From: Cristatella mucedo
Lineage: Eukaryota; Bryozoa; Phylactolaemata; Cristatellidae
Assembly: GCA_009760855.2 (NCBI GenBank)
Contig: WPIO01000009.1
Coordinates: 1,397,001-1,461,000 of the forward strand
Length of the DNA stretch: 64,000 nucleotides
Reading direction: 5' to 3'
Part shown: piece by piece, positions 1-11,910 of the stretch
Layout of the letters: each line of letters begins with the position of its first letter
Position numbering within the stretch: the first letter of the stretch is position 1
The notes under the pieces: generated by a model
The model's input: the letters and a program-made list of their open reading frames with translations, nothing else
Database searches by the model: none
Told to the model about the DNA's origin: nothing
Translations under genes and position numbers: made by a program

Positions 1-732
1 TGCTGAGCATTTTATGTTTTTCTTCGCCACATCGGGCGAGGGGAGCATGCATATCGATTACCTTTGGTGTGCTGATAAAAGTGCAATTGTAAAAACGCAG
101 AGTGATTTACTGCAGAACAGATAAGCTAGTTACCCTTCTTGGAGCGAGATACAGCAAGGCTAACCGTCTACCCGCCCTCTGGTCCCTAGTAGTAATAAGG
201 ATGTGGGAGCAGTAAGGTATGCTGAATAAAGTACGACTGTCAAGGGCAGTAGCAATTCACTACTGGAGGACGTCCTGTGATCATCACATGGAATGCTCCG
301 AATGCTAAATCCCAAGTGCTTGTGAATATGCAATGCACTAGATCCGTCAACTTGATAACCGTTGTCAGTCGTTCGACTAGGATATCGTGTTAACTCCCAA
401 TATGGAAAGAAACTCCCTACTTAATGGTTTTTCTCATGGTGCCATCTAAAGATCTTGTTTAAATAGGAATTATATCAGCATCAGCTTTAAATTATTAGTT
501 AAAAGGCTGACTAGAAGACCAGATAACTCATTTTCAGCCAATTAATTACGATGATAAAAGTCTGACACTCCATTACCCGACGAGCCTTAGCAGTTAGGAA
601 TAGACACACGAACTAGGTATGTGATGCAATCGGTTCGTGAATAAGAGAGATTGAAACTGGGAACGAGGCATACAGATTTAGAGATAGAAACTCGGGGAAC
701 GAAAACAATAGACAACTTTCGCGTAGCCTATT
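1..732. other. unrecognised AT-rich DNA
   Basis: No convincing gene, repeat or splice-bounded exon was seen here. Short open frames occur on both strands but look like chance. Confidence 0.4.
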
Positions 733-856
733 TTTAAGGTGCTCACCTTTAACTAACGAGACTTTGGGTTTGAGCACTGAGGTATATGTGCATTGCATGG
801 ATGGAGAATGAGCACCCTAATGGCGTTATTAAAACGAATTATATTTTCTTAATAGA
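733..856 (+). repeat. SINE-A, degraded copy
   Basis: A run starting AAGGTGCTCACC, with a TTGGGTTTGAGC B-box region and a GGTATATGTG stretch, follows the order of the better SINE-A copies at 3.9 and 18.4 kb. The tail is heavily mutated and ends near an ATTATAT stretch. Confidence 0.5.
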
Positions 857-1920
857 TAAACTAATCGGGAAATTTTGACTATTAAGAAGCAGAAAATTGC
901 CAATAGAAATCAATGACAATATGATTGAGACTTGGACAAAGAGAAACGAAGACAGCTAAGGTATGAATACGGGTCACAAAGGAAGATAGCAACTATTGAG
1001 CCCAAGTTATCACGTGGACGTGCAGCAACGATAATGATTACGGAAAGAGCAGGGCTCATAAACTTGCTTGTAAGTAAAGTTCCCGGCCAAGTCACGCCGA
1101 CTGAATGATAGTAATTGTTGTGCTTTAGTTGTTACTAAAACTCAGATTTGAACTTTAAAGCTGGCATTAAGAAACGTACAAGAACCAGTGAGGCTACTAA
1201 TTAGCATCATCACTCATATAATCTGTGACTTTTTACAGCAAACATGCTATCACCACCAATTGCTTTAATTAAATAGCGTTGATGCCACACCGTGGGTGCC
1301 TTTCAACAAGTTATTGACAGCAGATTCTATATTAAATACTGATGTGTATTGTGAGTTCTAAAACATCCATGACATATGTCACTGTTTTGGAATAAGTGGT
1401 TTACAGATAACCATAATAGCGGCTTGATAGCTGGCCAGAGTAGGGTCAATAGCATCCCTTAACTGTTGTCATCACACTGAAACTAACAAATTGCTGCAAG
1501 TCCCAATTCCGAAGATTCGGGCCCCAGAGCACCTGATGACCTCCGCTGCCTGCTGCACTCCATATAGAAATATCATTCAGCAGGCTTACCTCAGCAGAGC
1601 CAACAGAAGTAAGCTGGCTAAAAAAAGGGCAGTTTATGTCATCACAAGTGTCCCTATCTGGTTGGTAGCGATTGGATGTAAGCATAAAGTTTCTGTAGAA
1701 TATAATAGGTGCTAGCTATGCTTGGTGTGATTAAGTGCTTTCACTTGGTCTATTCTGCTTTTGGCCTCAAAGAAACAGTGAGTCAAACTGGATGATGCTG
1801 ACTCTCCTCGGGAGATATCACTGACTGGCATTAGATCAGTTTCATCAAAACAGATTGACAATATTTGCTAGAATTTTTAAGTGGATGCAAACGGTAAGCT
1901 TTATATTTGTATGTTTACAG
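857..1920. other. unrecognised intergenic DNA
   Basis: No recognisable gene or repeat. The last 20 bases form a good pyrimidine-rich 3' splice acceptor ending TTTACAG at 1920. Confidence 0.35.
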
Positions 1921-2240
1921 GCCTAAACGTGAATATAAAGCTATGCGGAAATCTTTCATGAACAAGCAGGAGCTTTACTTGGATTGCTGGTATAGAACAC
2001 ACAGAAACTGTAGGGACATACTTATCTGAACTGACTGTTGCTGTCGAGACATACCGTATTGGTGGATCAAAACGTAATGCAGTGATGAAATTGACGGCGC
2101 AAGAGTACATCAATGAAATCATGAAACAGGGAAAGTCTACAAAATGGCACCTTACCGCAATAGGGCTCAAAATTAGAGAAAAAGTCCACACACAATTTGC
2201 TGGCAGTAAATTGCTCAAAAAGATCAGTTGCTATGATTAA
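1921..2240 (+). other. possible exon or decayed coding segment
   Basis: Immediately after an acceptor-like TATGTTTACAG there is an open frame of about 36 codons (starting PKREYKAMRKSF). It is overlapped by a second frame open from about 1957 to a TAA near 2240, which includes MKLTAQEYINEIMKQ. The two together would need a frameshift or a donor around 2008 (CTGTAGGG). I recognise no family. It could be a real exon of an unseen gene, a decayed transposon ORF, or chance. Confidence 0.25.
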
Positions 2241-3402
2241 ACTTGGCCACTCTTGCAAATGCCTCATGGGGTCTTTTGTACTTTCCAGGGCTGAGCGAAT
2301 TCTCAAGCTGCATTTCAACTACAGTCAACTGCCTAACTGCTTATGCTCCTCAAGTGATTTTTAAGCTGGTGCATGTGAGGGAGGCTTTTATTTTAAAATT
2401 AAACAATGACATTTAAAATATCAAATAACGTTTTCCTTCCATACAGAAATTTTGCTGTCATAGTGATAAAATGTATGTAGCCTATAACGTACTGCACCTT
2501 AATATTTAAGTGGAAACAACTTGATTATCAGCTAAGCCAGACTAAATGTCCACTGGTATTGGGAGTCATGCCCCCTACAAAATTGGATGTATCTCCCCAA
2601 CAGCACATTTATTTATATTATGCAAAGACTAATAGAACGAATGGCATGCTAATTGGTGTAAACAATAAAGGTATCATAGGCTATCGTTTGATGTAACCAT
2701 GGCTGCCGTGTTTAGCTTCTGTGGACCTATACAAGTCAGGTGCATGATATTGCACATGAGGCTCTGCCAAATAACGCTACGTCATATAATTAACAGATTC
2801 AATACCAGGCACTCATAGGAAAAGCGATGCAAGAAACTTTGCTTCACCTTCCACAAACCTAATATTTTATATGTCAACTGTTGCCGATCATCGTGATCAC
2901 ATCTTAAGGACAATTTGTGACAGGCACTACTTTTTCATTGACCTATGATGCCTAGACAAGCAACGTGAAATTGCGAAGGCTGATGAGCCCAACGTATAGA
3001 CCGAGTTTCACGTCAACAGGTCAAGTTTCGGTGAAGATTTAAAATTGATGAGGCACACAGTGTTCATTAACCAACAGTCGAAACTACAAGATGCCAGCAT
3101 GTAAATGCAGTAGGCTCCCGCATGTACCTTAATGTCCTCAGAGCATCCAGAGATGAAAAATTTGCCGAAAATATTCATCAAATTTCTGGAGGAGCTTAGA
3201 GTATCAGCATTCATCAATACTGATGAAATATGTACTTTTACAACCCTTCACCAGCACTCGTCATTGCAGCTTCCATAGCTAAATCCGGAACTTTTGGCTG
3301 GTGCAAACAAAACGCAGACGAAAGACGCTAGGCCAATAAGGCCGGAATACATTTGGAGCAGATGCTGCAAAAAGCGAATGCGAGCTCGTTTCCTGGAAGT
3401 AT
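2241..3402. other. unrecognised intergenic DNA
   Basis: No gene or named repeat found. A pyrimidine-rich CTTTCCAG near 2288 is a possible acceptor but nothing recognisable follows. Confidence 0.35.
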
Positions 3403-3542
3403 AATTAATTCATTTATATAGCTCCACAAAAAACTTATTCTCTATTTAGGCGCTTTACATCTGCCTCTGGGCTTGAGCCCACGACCTCAGCCAGACTTTG
3501 GTCGGGGCGAGCACCTTATCTGCTAGACCAAACCAGCTAGGC
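3403..3542 (-). repeat. SINE-A, near complete
   Basis: On the minus strand the head reads GCCTAGCTGGTTTGGTCTAG, with an A-box-like TCTAGCAGATAAGG and a B-box-like GGGCTCAAGCCC. It then runs into a LINE-A-like tail (GTAAAGCGCC, GCTATATAAATG). A tRNA-derived head joined to a LINE-type tail defines the family. No clear target duplication. Confidence 0.8.
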
Positions 3543-3880
3543 GTAAAAGGCAGCCGTTCTGTTCTGACAGTACACAGTGAAGACAGTCCCGTAAGTAGCT
3601 CGGTTTACTTTCATTACCAAAATAAAAGATGGAAGCCGTAAAACGACTTTTAGAAAATACTGATCTATAAGATCGATACTAACCAAGGTAAGTGTCTTTT
3701 TACCATCTCTTCCCGGTGGGCCTTTACATAATTACGTCAGTATGTGATGATTTCGCACATTACGATACTATACACTGCGAACGACTCGTCTATTCAGAGA
3801 CGGTCACAATAGCATTACCTTGGGATGACATTTGCTGCTGAAAGATGTACATTTAAATCGGTGAGATTGTGACGTTGGTA

Positions 3881-4025
3881 TGAGCTGGTTTAGTGTAGTG
3901 GTTAAGGTGCTCGCCCCGGCCAAGGTCTGACTGAGATCTTGGGCTCAAGTCCCGAGGCATATGTGAATCGCCTGAATAGAGATTAAGTTCTCTTTGCGTG
4001 CTATATAAATGAATTATATATTTTT
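3881..4025 (+). repeat. SINE-A, near complete
   Basis: Starts TGAGCTGGTTTAGTGTAGTGG (A box), has GGGCTCAAGTCCC (B box), then GAATAGAGATTAAGTTCTCT and GCTATATAAATG. It lies head-to-head with the copy at 3.4 kb, about 340 bp away. Confidence 0.8.
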
Positions 4026-6480
4026 TCTATTTTAATTACTTTTTTATTGATTCAATTAAAAAGCGAGAAACTGGATGCATCCCAAAAATAGTAATACCAC
4101 TGATATAGTGATTCAAAGTGAAGAATAATTAGCTTTAGCTCGATTGGTGCTGTGAAGATGTGTATCACTGTGGTTTCAGAACGCGAAACATCATTTGAAA
4201 TGCACGCCTTAGCTACTAAAGTCTTGGTGTCTAGATTAAAAATGAGCTTTGTTACCTTTAGAGGTCTGTGTCAATCGGTAAATCATTGGACCCTAACAAA
4301 AGTCGCGTCAACCAGAGGAAGCGCCGTGCTTTAAATTTAAGGGACAACCCTAAATGTCATTCTAAAAGGCAATACACACTAATAATAAAAAATGATGAGT
4401 GCAATCATACTACTTACATTATGCCAACTCAGCACTGGCTAATCTGATTGAATTATAATGTAATTTGGGGCAAGAGATAGTCCTTGACCTAAAGATCAAG
4501 TGCATCCAAGCTAGCTGCTCCACTATAAGATGTGAGCTAAAGTTCCCTCTTCCCGTAGCCCTTCCACTGGCCCCATTTCTTTCTTTTATGTTTCTGCATA
4601 GACATGCACCGATAATCTTAGTAGCGTTCCGGGAAATATGAGCACAGTGTGTTAGTTAGAAGAGTAAACTCGTCCAGCATTTCAGCTAGCATCGGATTGT
4701 AGCAATCTACCAAAGTTTAATGGTATTGTACAGCAGTGGCTTCGGCTGCGGCAGCTCTCGTGGGAGTCTCGCAGAGAAACAGCAAGTGATAATGAGCAGT
4801 AAACGTTAATCCTCCTCATTCCTCGCAAGTTGTACATATATGAGAGCTTGATCAATCGCAACAAATGACAAGAAATATAACATTCATCAGTGGGCTGAGG
4901 CTGTGCTGCTTTAATGGCTAAACTATTGGTCTAAGGTTAGGCATGTACGTTAGTGTCGAGGTGCTTTGCTAATTACAATAGCAGAAGCCTCAGAAACACA
5001 CAACACTGGCCAGGAGGATGATTGGGCAGCAGAGTTAAAGAGGGTCTTCTAACACCGACAGCTTCAACTTCTAGGGCCTAGCGTTTTCGAGATTCACAGC
5101 TGATTTTAGATGAGGACTAGGACACACGTTTAGACTGAATGATATATGTACGTCGGCATTGAAGCAGAATCCACAATAATTTTTAATGATTGCCTGCAGT
5201 TGCAGGAGAAACTTTGGTCCGGTGTAAAATTAGTAGTAGGCTGAGCTCCTGAGCCACAAGAGAAATGGCGAAGTCAGTGTATGAAATTTGAGCTGAATGC
5301 GTCAGATAAATTTTCCAAATAAATTTTGAATAAATGAATAACCAGGAAGGTTTGATTTGTTTCACACAGATTTGAAATGAGCTCAGACAAAATGGAGACA
5401 AAGGAGGAATTGCTACCTAGGAACAATAGACTGTTACCATCATGGGTAACTTGTCGTCCGGTTAGTATAAAACAATATATTCAAAAGACTACGTCGAGCG
5501 TGTAGCAAAGGGCTAGAAATTGGATAACCAGCATATAATAACCGGTACTCCGCCTTTAGCATTGATTGATCGATAGGTGATAAAGAAGAAGTCTGTCTGA
5601 GTAAAAAGTGCTTCTGCAGTTGCAAGAATTCCGACGACTTAACTTTGTCTAAAGTTAACACCATAAATAACCTTGTTTGACAAGGCCGTCACGGAAATCC
5701 AAAGAATTCTTACTTCTTGCCTGCATTATGTAAGCGTAATTTTTGTATCTGGTTTGCCATTATTCAGCCATTTACCCAAGCCATTATATTTTAACTGGTG
5801 GATAAGTCTGAAAGTCGAAATTTCGTTTTAATTAAACTTGTCCTAATTCAATGGAAGAAAACCTTAGTTCTCGAAGGTCAACTATCACTATAATTATTAC
5901 CTAAAGATGGATCAGTATTCATTTAGAGTTCCATACACACATAGTTTTTATTGGTACCATGCATCAGGCTCGTGGTTATGGTGGGAAAGCTTCCTAACTG
6001 AAAACATATCAGACCACGGGAACATTTGCCTCCATTTATGGATTAAGGAGATGATGCCGTACAATTTTACCAAACAGCGTAACCACAAAACATGAAGATG
6101 CTCGTAAAAATTCATACTTTACAAAATATGTTGCCAAATTGTAAACGCAATCCTGCCGATGCGAACTAGCTCGTGTGGCTACACACAAAAAGCAAAGGGA
6201 AAGTTAGCTGTTCTAAGGAGATTTTCTCTGAAGCTTAAATTGTATTGCCTCGTACAGTGCAACGAGCAGCTTGCATCAGCCGATTCTGAGAAGACTACAC
6301 TGCATTGCTTTTTAAATTTCTTGGCCTTATCAATATGTAAAGTTCCTGTATATAACAATACGTTGTCATATTTTAATTTAATGCAGGTCATGCACAGACG
6401 TAAGTAATTGTAACGGACTCGCAGATCCACAAAACAAGTTATCTCAAGTAGAATTGTTATTTCATTATTAGTGGATCGCC
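4026..6480. other. unrecognised AT-rich DNA
   Basis: No gene, named repeat or splice-bounded exon recognised. Open frames of 60-83 codons occur on both strands, none with a familiar motif. Confidence 0.35.
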
Positions 6481-6599
6481 ATATCCTAGCTGCTGATATT
6501 CAGATGTCCGTCACGATCGCGGACAAATTGATTTTTAGTTTAGAGCGCCAGTTGCAAAACTGCTTTTACGGAAATCTGCACTATTTAATGTATGCGGCA

Positions 6600-6946
6600 A
6601 CTGAAATTACCACTTGTTCGGAAACGCCTGCAAAACGGTATTTGCAATCAGCGTTCAATCTTCGAGCGTTCAGAACCCTACCAGCAAAATTGAGTTGGTT
6701 GCTGCACAACCGCAGTATCGAAAGCAGTTCTCGCGTGATATTCGTCGACCACGGGAAACCCGAATGCTGCTAGACCGAAGGAGCTAGATTGTCGGGATTG
6801 TGGTCGGAGATACAGAGCGCCGCGAGCAGATTGCCATTCTCAAGGATTCAGCTGCCACAAGTGCATTGGTCTTCACCATTTCAGTCGGTGGTGCCGGGCT
6901 GGACTGCATTATGTGCCGCAAGGTGACGATTATGTTTAAGGTGAAG
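6600..6946 (+). pseudogene. Ty3/gypsy gag remnant with zinc knuckles
   Basis: From 6787 the frame reads DCRDCGRRYRAPRADC and continues with GFSCHKCIGLHHFSRWC, giving two C-x2-C...H...C clusters. This is the arrangement typical of gag/nucleocapsid in Mag-like gypsy elements (family knowledge). The knuckle frame has a stop just upstream, and the frame before it (SSVQNPTSKIELVAAQPQ) is shifted. The coding region resumes as protease only after the inserted LTR. Confidence 0.6.
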
Positions 6947-6950
6947 ATAC

Positions 6951-8281
6951 TGTAACGCCGAAGGCTCGGCGGGGTAAGCTTGACCTGCCGCTTACCTAGC
7001 GGCGTAGCCTATCGCCTAATGCCGTTCGGTGCGCGCCAACGCGCAAAAAGCTGGCCGCCACGAAACGAGCGTTTCTGGCGCTGACCTGCCTACCGTTACT
7101 AAAGGGGGTCGTGAGTCCGCGGCGTGAATTGGAAGCAAGACACACAGATTTGGGATTTTACTGAACTTTATTCGCAAGCGCACACAGTCGCTGCGCGTCT
7201 AGTTCAGCTTTATCTCCACACTCCTCGCACGTTCTCAGCTACACTAACACTCTTGCGGAGGGAATACTCCTCCACACTAAGCGCGACACGGACCCTAAAC
7301 CCTAACAGGTGAACTAGGAATCCGTTCCTGCCTGTGCCGAGGGAATACCCCAAACACGCCAACTTAAACACTCGAGCGGAGGGAATACTTCTCCACACTG
7401 AAGTGCGAACCGGAGTCTAAACCCTACCCGGAGAACTAGAACTCGGTTTCCAACAGTGCGGCAGGAATACTCCACACACGCCAACTCAAGCACTCCTGCG
7501 GAGGAAATACTTCTCCACACTGAAGCGCGACCCGGAGCCTAAACCCTACCCGGTGAACTAGAGCTCCACACACGCCAACTACGCCTAGCTCTCGCCGGCA
7601 AATCCCTATGCCGAGACCACGTGCTAGCGCGCACACACACGACACAAAAGAAACACAAAACACGAAAGAACACACAAAATGCCAGCTTGGGCGCGATACG
7701 ACCGTATTCGGTGGGGTTCCGCCGAATCCTCCTAGCGCTGCCTCGTCTTGTTCCGTCAATCGCCGGCGAACAGCCCGCCCTTCTCCCTCGCTTTCAGAGA
7801 AACGAGTCCGACGGCGGAGCCGGACCAAAGACAGAAGACCACAGACAAAAGACCCAGAGCGAGCGTCGCTCGACTCTTAAATACTTGGCTGAGACGATGG
7901 GGCAAGAGCTTAGTGGTATTGGGCCCGACCCCATGGCCCATTACGGTGAGGAATTAATACCGGCACTAGGCCACTGGAATGTCCCCTCTGTCCAGCTTGA
8001 ATGGCGAATGGGTTCCAGACGATTCTTTCTTGGAAAGAGGGAAGGCGGGGGTTGACAGGCCAGCCAACATCTATCAGCAGCTTCCGCGAGTATCGCACCA
8101 ATTCTAAAGGCCGAATCGCCGCCGCTCGTCTCAGAGCTTCCTGGCCTGCTCCTTAGCGCTTCCTTTCTAACCGCACTGACGCTCCTCTCTGGCTCACTGC
8201 TCCAGGACAAAGGGGCTCTAGCCCGCCGCCGAACATCTCTTGTTCGCGCTAAAATTCAGCCAAAGCCAGCAGGGCGCTACA
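6951..8281 (-). mobile_element. solo LTR, 1331 bp, 4-bp target duplication
   Basis: The ends are TGTAACGCC and GGCGCTACA, inverted repeats that form the TG...CA LTR ends. They are flanked by ATAC at 6947-6950 and again at 8282-8285. On the minus strand a TATTTAAG promoter-like box lies at about 7876-7883 and an AATAAAG signal at 7166-7172, the order expected for U3-R-U5. No primer-binding site, polypurine tract or coding sequence accompanies it, so it is a solo LTR left by LTR-LTR recombination. It interrupts the older gypsy element between gag and protease. Confidence 0.85.
7250..7590. repeat. about 120-bp tandem repeat inside the LTR
   Basis: Nearly three units start at about 7255, 7375 and 7497. 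Each contains GCGGAGGGAATACT, CTCCACACT, CTAAACCCTA and GAACTAG. They lie between the promoter-like and polyadenylation-like boxes of the solo LTR. Confidence 0.8.
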
Positions 8282-8285
8282 ATAC

Positions 8286-8620
8286 GATGCAAGTGTTCTT
8301 GGTGGGAGCCAGTTATCAGAATTCGTGCCTCACGGATGTGATGGCGGTCAACAATGCTGAATTATGCTTTCAGCTGGACACGGGCGCTGAGGTCACCAGA
8401 ATTAGTTGACGTTTCGCCAGGAAACACCAGATCTCGACTACGAGCCAACGTCTGATCTTATAACGGGGTTCTGCTGTTCCGGTGCGGAAAGCTGACCTTG
8501 CCGTGACAAACCCAAAGGCAGGATCCGCGACCGTCGTGCTGCTCATCGTTGTTTCCAGTGGCCTTTCAGGCTTGCTTTGCCACAAGAGGCATTCAGGTCG
8601 AGGGACTGACGATCGTACAA
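8286..8620 (+). pseudogene. Ty3/gypsy aspartic protease remnant
   Basis: Resumes exactly after the ATAC duplication. It encodes AELCFQLDTGAEVTRIS followed by TGA. DTGA is the catalytic motif of retroviral-type aspartic proteases, and F-x-LDTGAEVT is characteristic of gypsy pol. Downstream frames (RKADLAVTNPKAG, SSGLSGLLCHKR) look like the rest of the domain with frameshifts. Confidence 0.65.
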
Positions 8621-8659
8621 TCTGACTTTTTTATTGCACAAGTTGAAAGTACTGACATG

Positions 8660-8737
8660 ATGTAAAGTGCCTAGAGAGAGATTGAGTTCTCTTTGGGTGC
8701 TTATCAAGTGCAGTATTATTATTATTATAACAAAGAC
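8660..8737 (+). repeat. LINE-A tail-only fragment
   Basis: TGTAAAGTGCCTAGAGAGAG, GTTCTCTTTGGGTGC, TATCAAGTGC and ATT repeats match the 3' hairpin and tail of the intact LINE-A at 26.8-30.2 kb. Confidence 0.8.
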
Positions 8738-8884
8738 CTCGGCCTCGTGGGTGTTTCGCGAATTTACACCGATTCTACAATGCGTCCTAATTTGCCACAA
8801 TGGCGGGCAGTCGTTGGACCGCCACCTACATCCAGCAATGATAATTCCTCAATGGCAACAGCCTCGACAGCTAGGCGCTGGGCA

Positions 8885-9105
8885 GTTTTAAGAAGGCCCT
8901 ATGACTCCAGCATAGAAGACCTGATTGCACTTACTAACGGTCAAGCAAGACTCTACCAGAGGACTGCTTCTTACGATCAGCTTTGAGAAAGCACCATCAT
9001 GGCGACCCATGAACCCAGGCCATACATCATCCATGACCGGGCCGGGACGTTCTATTGGCAGAACCGTGGACATATTTATCCACAACCAAGAACACAGGAG
9101 CCAGC
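8885..9105 (+). pseudogene. Ty3/gypsy integrase C-terminal remnant
   Basis: One frame reads LIALTNGQARLYQ and, after a stop/frameshift, EPRPYIIHDRAGTFYWQNRG. The second segment resembles the P-R-S-Y-x-V...G...Y-R-R-N-R-x-H motif that ends many gypsy integrases. Position between protease and polypurine tract agrees with pol order. The resemblance is by eye only. Confidence 0.45.
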
Positions 9106-9319
9106 TTACAGAGAAATAGACCTCACTCTGTAGAGCAACATCGGGAAGCCATCGAGCAATAACCATAACTCATCTTCAACGAAGGGGAATATGACCATGA
9201 TACCAGGAGCAGCAGCCAATACAGACATAGTCCAACTCCAACTCCAACTCAATATCGAGTTTGGCCTAGGCGACCTAGTCAAGCAACAACATGTCAATTA
9301 GAGTATTTGCATTAATAAC

Positions 9320-9431
9320 AAAGGGAGATGCCAGAGGTTCGTTAAACCAGGAGCTTCCAGTACCGGCCTGAGCTGAATAAACGTGGTCTTTGCATGTTCC
9401 TATATTATCACTCGTATAGCACGATCAACAC
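9320..9431 (+). promoter_or_regulatory. polypurine tract and LTR-like 3' end of gypsy element
   Basis: AAAGGGAGA is followed directly by TG (9329), the usual junction of polypurine tract and 3' LTR. AATAAA lies at 9376-9381 and a CA-ending candidate boundary near 9431. The LTR would be only about 100 bp, so it may be truncated. Confidence 0.35.
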
Positions 9432-10340
9432 TGACTGCAGGAGTTAGCCAGGATGGATGAAGCCCGGGCTCAGCTGGCAAAGCCGGTTCAGGGCAGGTCA
9501 GCCACAGTTTTGCCAAGGAGTGGTTCGCGACCCATAGCTACTTACAGACCAAGGGTAGTAACCACAGTGGTCTGAGCCTGGCACCTCAGTTCACCATGTG
9601 CACCTGGAGGTGTTGCAGGTGGCTTCTGTTAGGCGTCACTTTAACCCTGTCACACCATTCATACCCAGTTATATCCAGGAACGGCCACCAGTTACAACAC
9701 TGATGCCAAGACAGTCAGCCATGTCGCAAAGCCACTACAGGTCTATGCTGTGATAACGACTCCCGAAACCTGGTTCTGAGTAGACTAATCTGGGCTATTC
9801 CGGATAAAACAACTATCCAGTGTCTCAGTATGTCACTCCTTCCATTTTTCTGGGAGTAAGGCTAGCAAGCCAGACCTGGTCATCAATAACAACACCCACT
9901 CGGTCAGAGGCAACGAAACTGTGAGGTTTGATGGCAGCAAATATGCCCAGGTGGTGGCGGCCCGGAAAAAGGTAAACAACATTAAGATATCGCCCGGTCT
10001 TTCCGGATGACAGTGGCGAAGCTCCTCGAAGTCGGCTCCCTGGGCTGCTGGTTTCCAGACAAAGAAGCCATCCAGGCAGATGTCGGCATTGCCGGCTCAC
10101 ATCAGATGGCATTTCATGCAGCTGGGCGTCTCGAAGGGCTGTTTTCGGCTCGGAAGACGACAGGAATCTGTTCCCGAACCGAGAGTCTCAGGTACTCCTC
10201 CCACTCTTGTACGGCAGGCTCCTATAGCTAATGTATGATACTGCATTTTAACATTATAATAGTTTTGTATTATTACACAACTATGTGGAAAAGAAAAGAT
10301 TGAGGTGGTTGCACATGAAGAGTCTTTAAGAAAATTCTAC
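9432..10340. other. unrecognised DNA between retroelements
   Basis: GC is somewhat higher than in the neighbours. A 95-codon minus-strand frame lies at 9825-10112 with no recognised motif. I see no defined element. Confidence 0.3.
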
Positions 10341-10344
10341 CAAT

Positions 10345-11910
10345 TACCAACCTATCTACCATTCCCATCAAACACAAAGAAACTTGCCGTTGCAGACCAA
10401 CTGAACTCTGTTATAAAACTTCAAACCTTGCAAGCAAGGTCAAGTTTGGCTTTCGAGCTAATAACTCCACAGAGTCAGCATTGCTTCAGGTGCTTAATGA
10501 CCTACTTGTAAATGCGGATATGGGTAGTGTATATCTGCATGTTTTAATCGATCTTCCTGCACCTTTTGATACTGTTGATCACTCCGTAGTCATCGAACGC
10601 CACTCATATCGCCTGGGCATGAAAGGCACCACTCTTAATTAGTTTAGGTCCTATCTCACTGGGAGACTTCAGAGTATTGATGTGAATGAACAAAGGCTAC
10701 TTGAGGTGCCTCTGAAATATTGTGTATCTCGGTTTCTGTGTCCGGTCTGGTACTTTTCACAGTCTATACTCGCCCTCTCGGAGATGTGATGGCCAAGTAC
10801 AATCTAGGCTTTTACTTCTATGGGGATGATACTCAGTTGTACCTTTTCTTTGATCCATTCCTGCTACCCAGCATGTCAAATTTTCTCAACTTCCTTGCTG
10901 CATGCATAGACGGCATCGGCAAATGGATAACACATTTTCCTAAAATTAATGATAAAAAACTTACTTAACACCTATGGGCAAACTTAGTGACATTCAGAAA
11001 TTGAAAAGACTAACACTGCAAATCGGTTCTGCCAGCATTTGACCTGTTGAATCTGCACGACTACTAGTTGTCCTGCTCCGAAGTGACTTTTCGTTACACG
11101 ACCACATCAGCTCCGCAATCAAGTCTGCCTACTTTCAGCTACATACATGGCTAAAATGTGATCTTTTTTAGACATTAGTACCTTATCTAAGTTGGGCCAT
11201 GCAGTACCGATATTCTGTCTTAACATCTTTAGCTGACTGCTTGCTGATCCACCACCATGGACAATTAGTGGCTCTCAGCTGGAGCAAAACTCTGCAGCTA
11301 GACTTGGCTATCTTAAGCAATGCCGTTGCCACATCCCACCACTTCTCTCCGTCCTGCACTGGCTACCAGTCAAGCAACGGATCGACTTTATAATTGTTGT
11401 CGATCACTTGTAATTCCCTTCATTCCTTAGCTTCAGCCTGCCAATTAGATCTAATGCCCCACCAGGCAAAACATCTTACCACGTGCATTTCGGAATGTAA
11501 CTGTTGACCTATAACTCGTTCAGACCTAAAATCTGTTGATGACTATGGCTTTAGTTTGTATCTTCGGAAAGCATGGAACTCATTTCCTAATCCTGCCTTG
11601 ATATCCCCGGACTTAAAGACATTAAAGAAGAAATTGAAAACGTACCTATTTATGACAGCAGTTAATAGGTCCTTGTGATTCGTCCTTTGTGTGCATATGT
11701 CAGCTGACACTGTTGCATGCTGCCACTAGCCAGACTTGCATGCTGACTCTGTGCTTGTCACCCTTAGCCAAGTTATTCTTGCTGTGTATAAAGGATTATA
11801 CCACTCATCACTTGATCACGTTTCCCTTGCAGCAAATTGAAAGCTCATGGAGAAAGATTGAGTTCCCCGATGGAGCTTTATCGAGTGTGTTGCTATCATT
11901 AGTATTGTCA
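10345..11910 (+). mobile_element. LINE-A, 5'-truncated and decayed
   Basis: Frames broken by stops follow the LINE-A RT: ADQLNS near 10396, VLIDLPAPFDTVDH, then FYFYGDDTQLYLFF near 10810, where the catalytic Y-A-D-D has become Y-G-D-D. The C-terminal region and a mutated tail (GGAGAAAGATTGAGTTCC) follow. It matches the intact copy from about codon 525 onward. Dead copy. Confidence 0.85.

Larger units (their letters stand above)
6600..9431 (+). mobile_element. decayed Ty3/gypsy retrotransposon, internally deleted
   Basis: In order: a gag zinc-knuckle region (6787-6900), a retroviral-type protease with DTGA (8377-8388), an integrase C-terminus (about 8885-9105), a polypurine tract (9320-9328), and an LTR-like end with AATAAA at 9376. 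Reverse transcriptase and RNase H are missing and the frames are broken. A solo LTR of another element (6951-8281) sits between gag and protease, and a LINE-A tail sits between protease and integrase. The 5' end is not resolved. Confidence 0.6.

Noticed and set aside
6471-6773. 100-codon plus-strand frame as a standalone gene
   Set aside because: Its 3' part overlaps the shifted gag frame of the gypsy remnant and the rest has no motif.
7250-7590. CRISPR-like array
   Set aside because: Contiguous 120-bp tandem units without unique spacers, inside an LTR.
7436-8055. Overlapping frames of 130-144 codons on both strands
   Set aside because: They lie in the solo LTR and its tandem repeats; low stop density comes from GC content, not coding.
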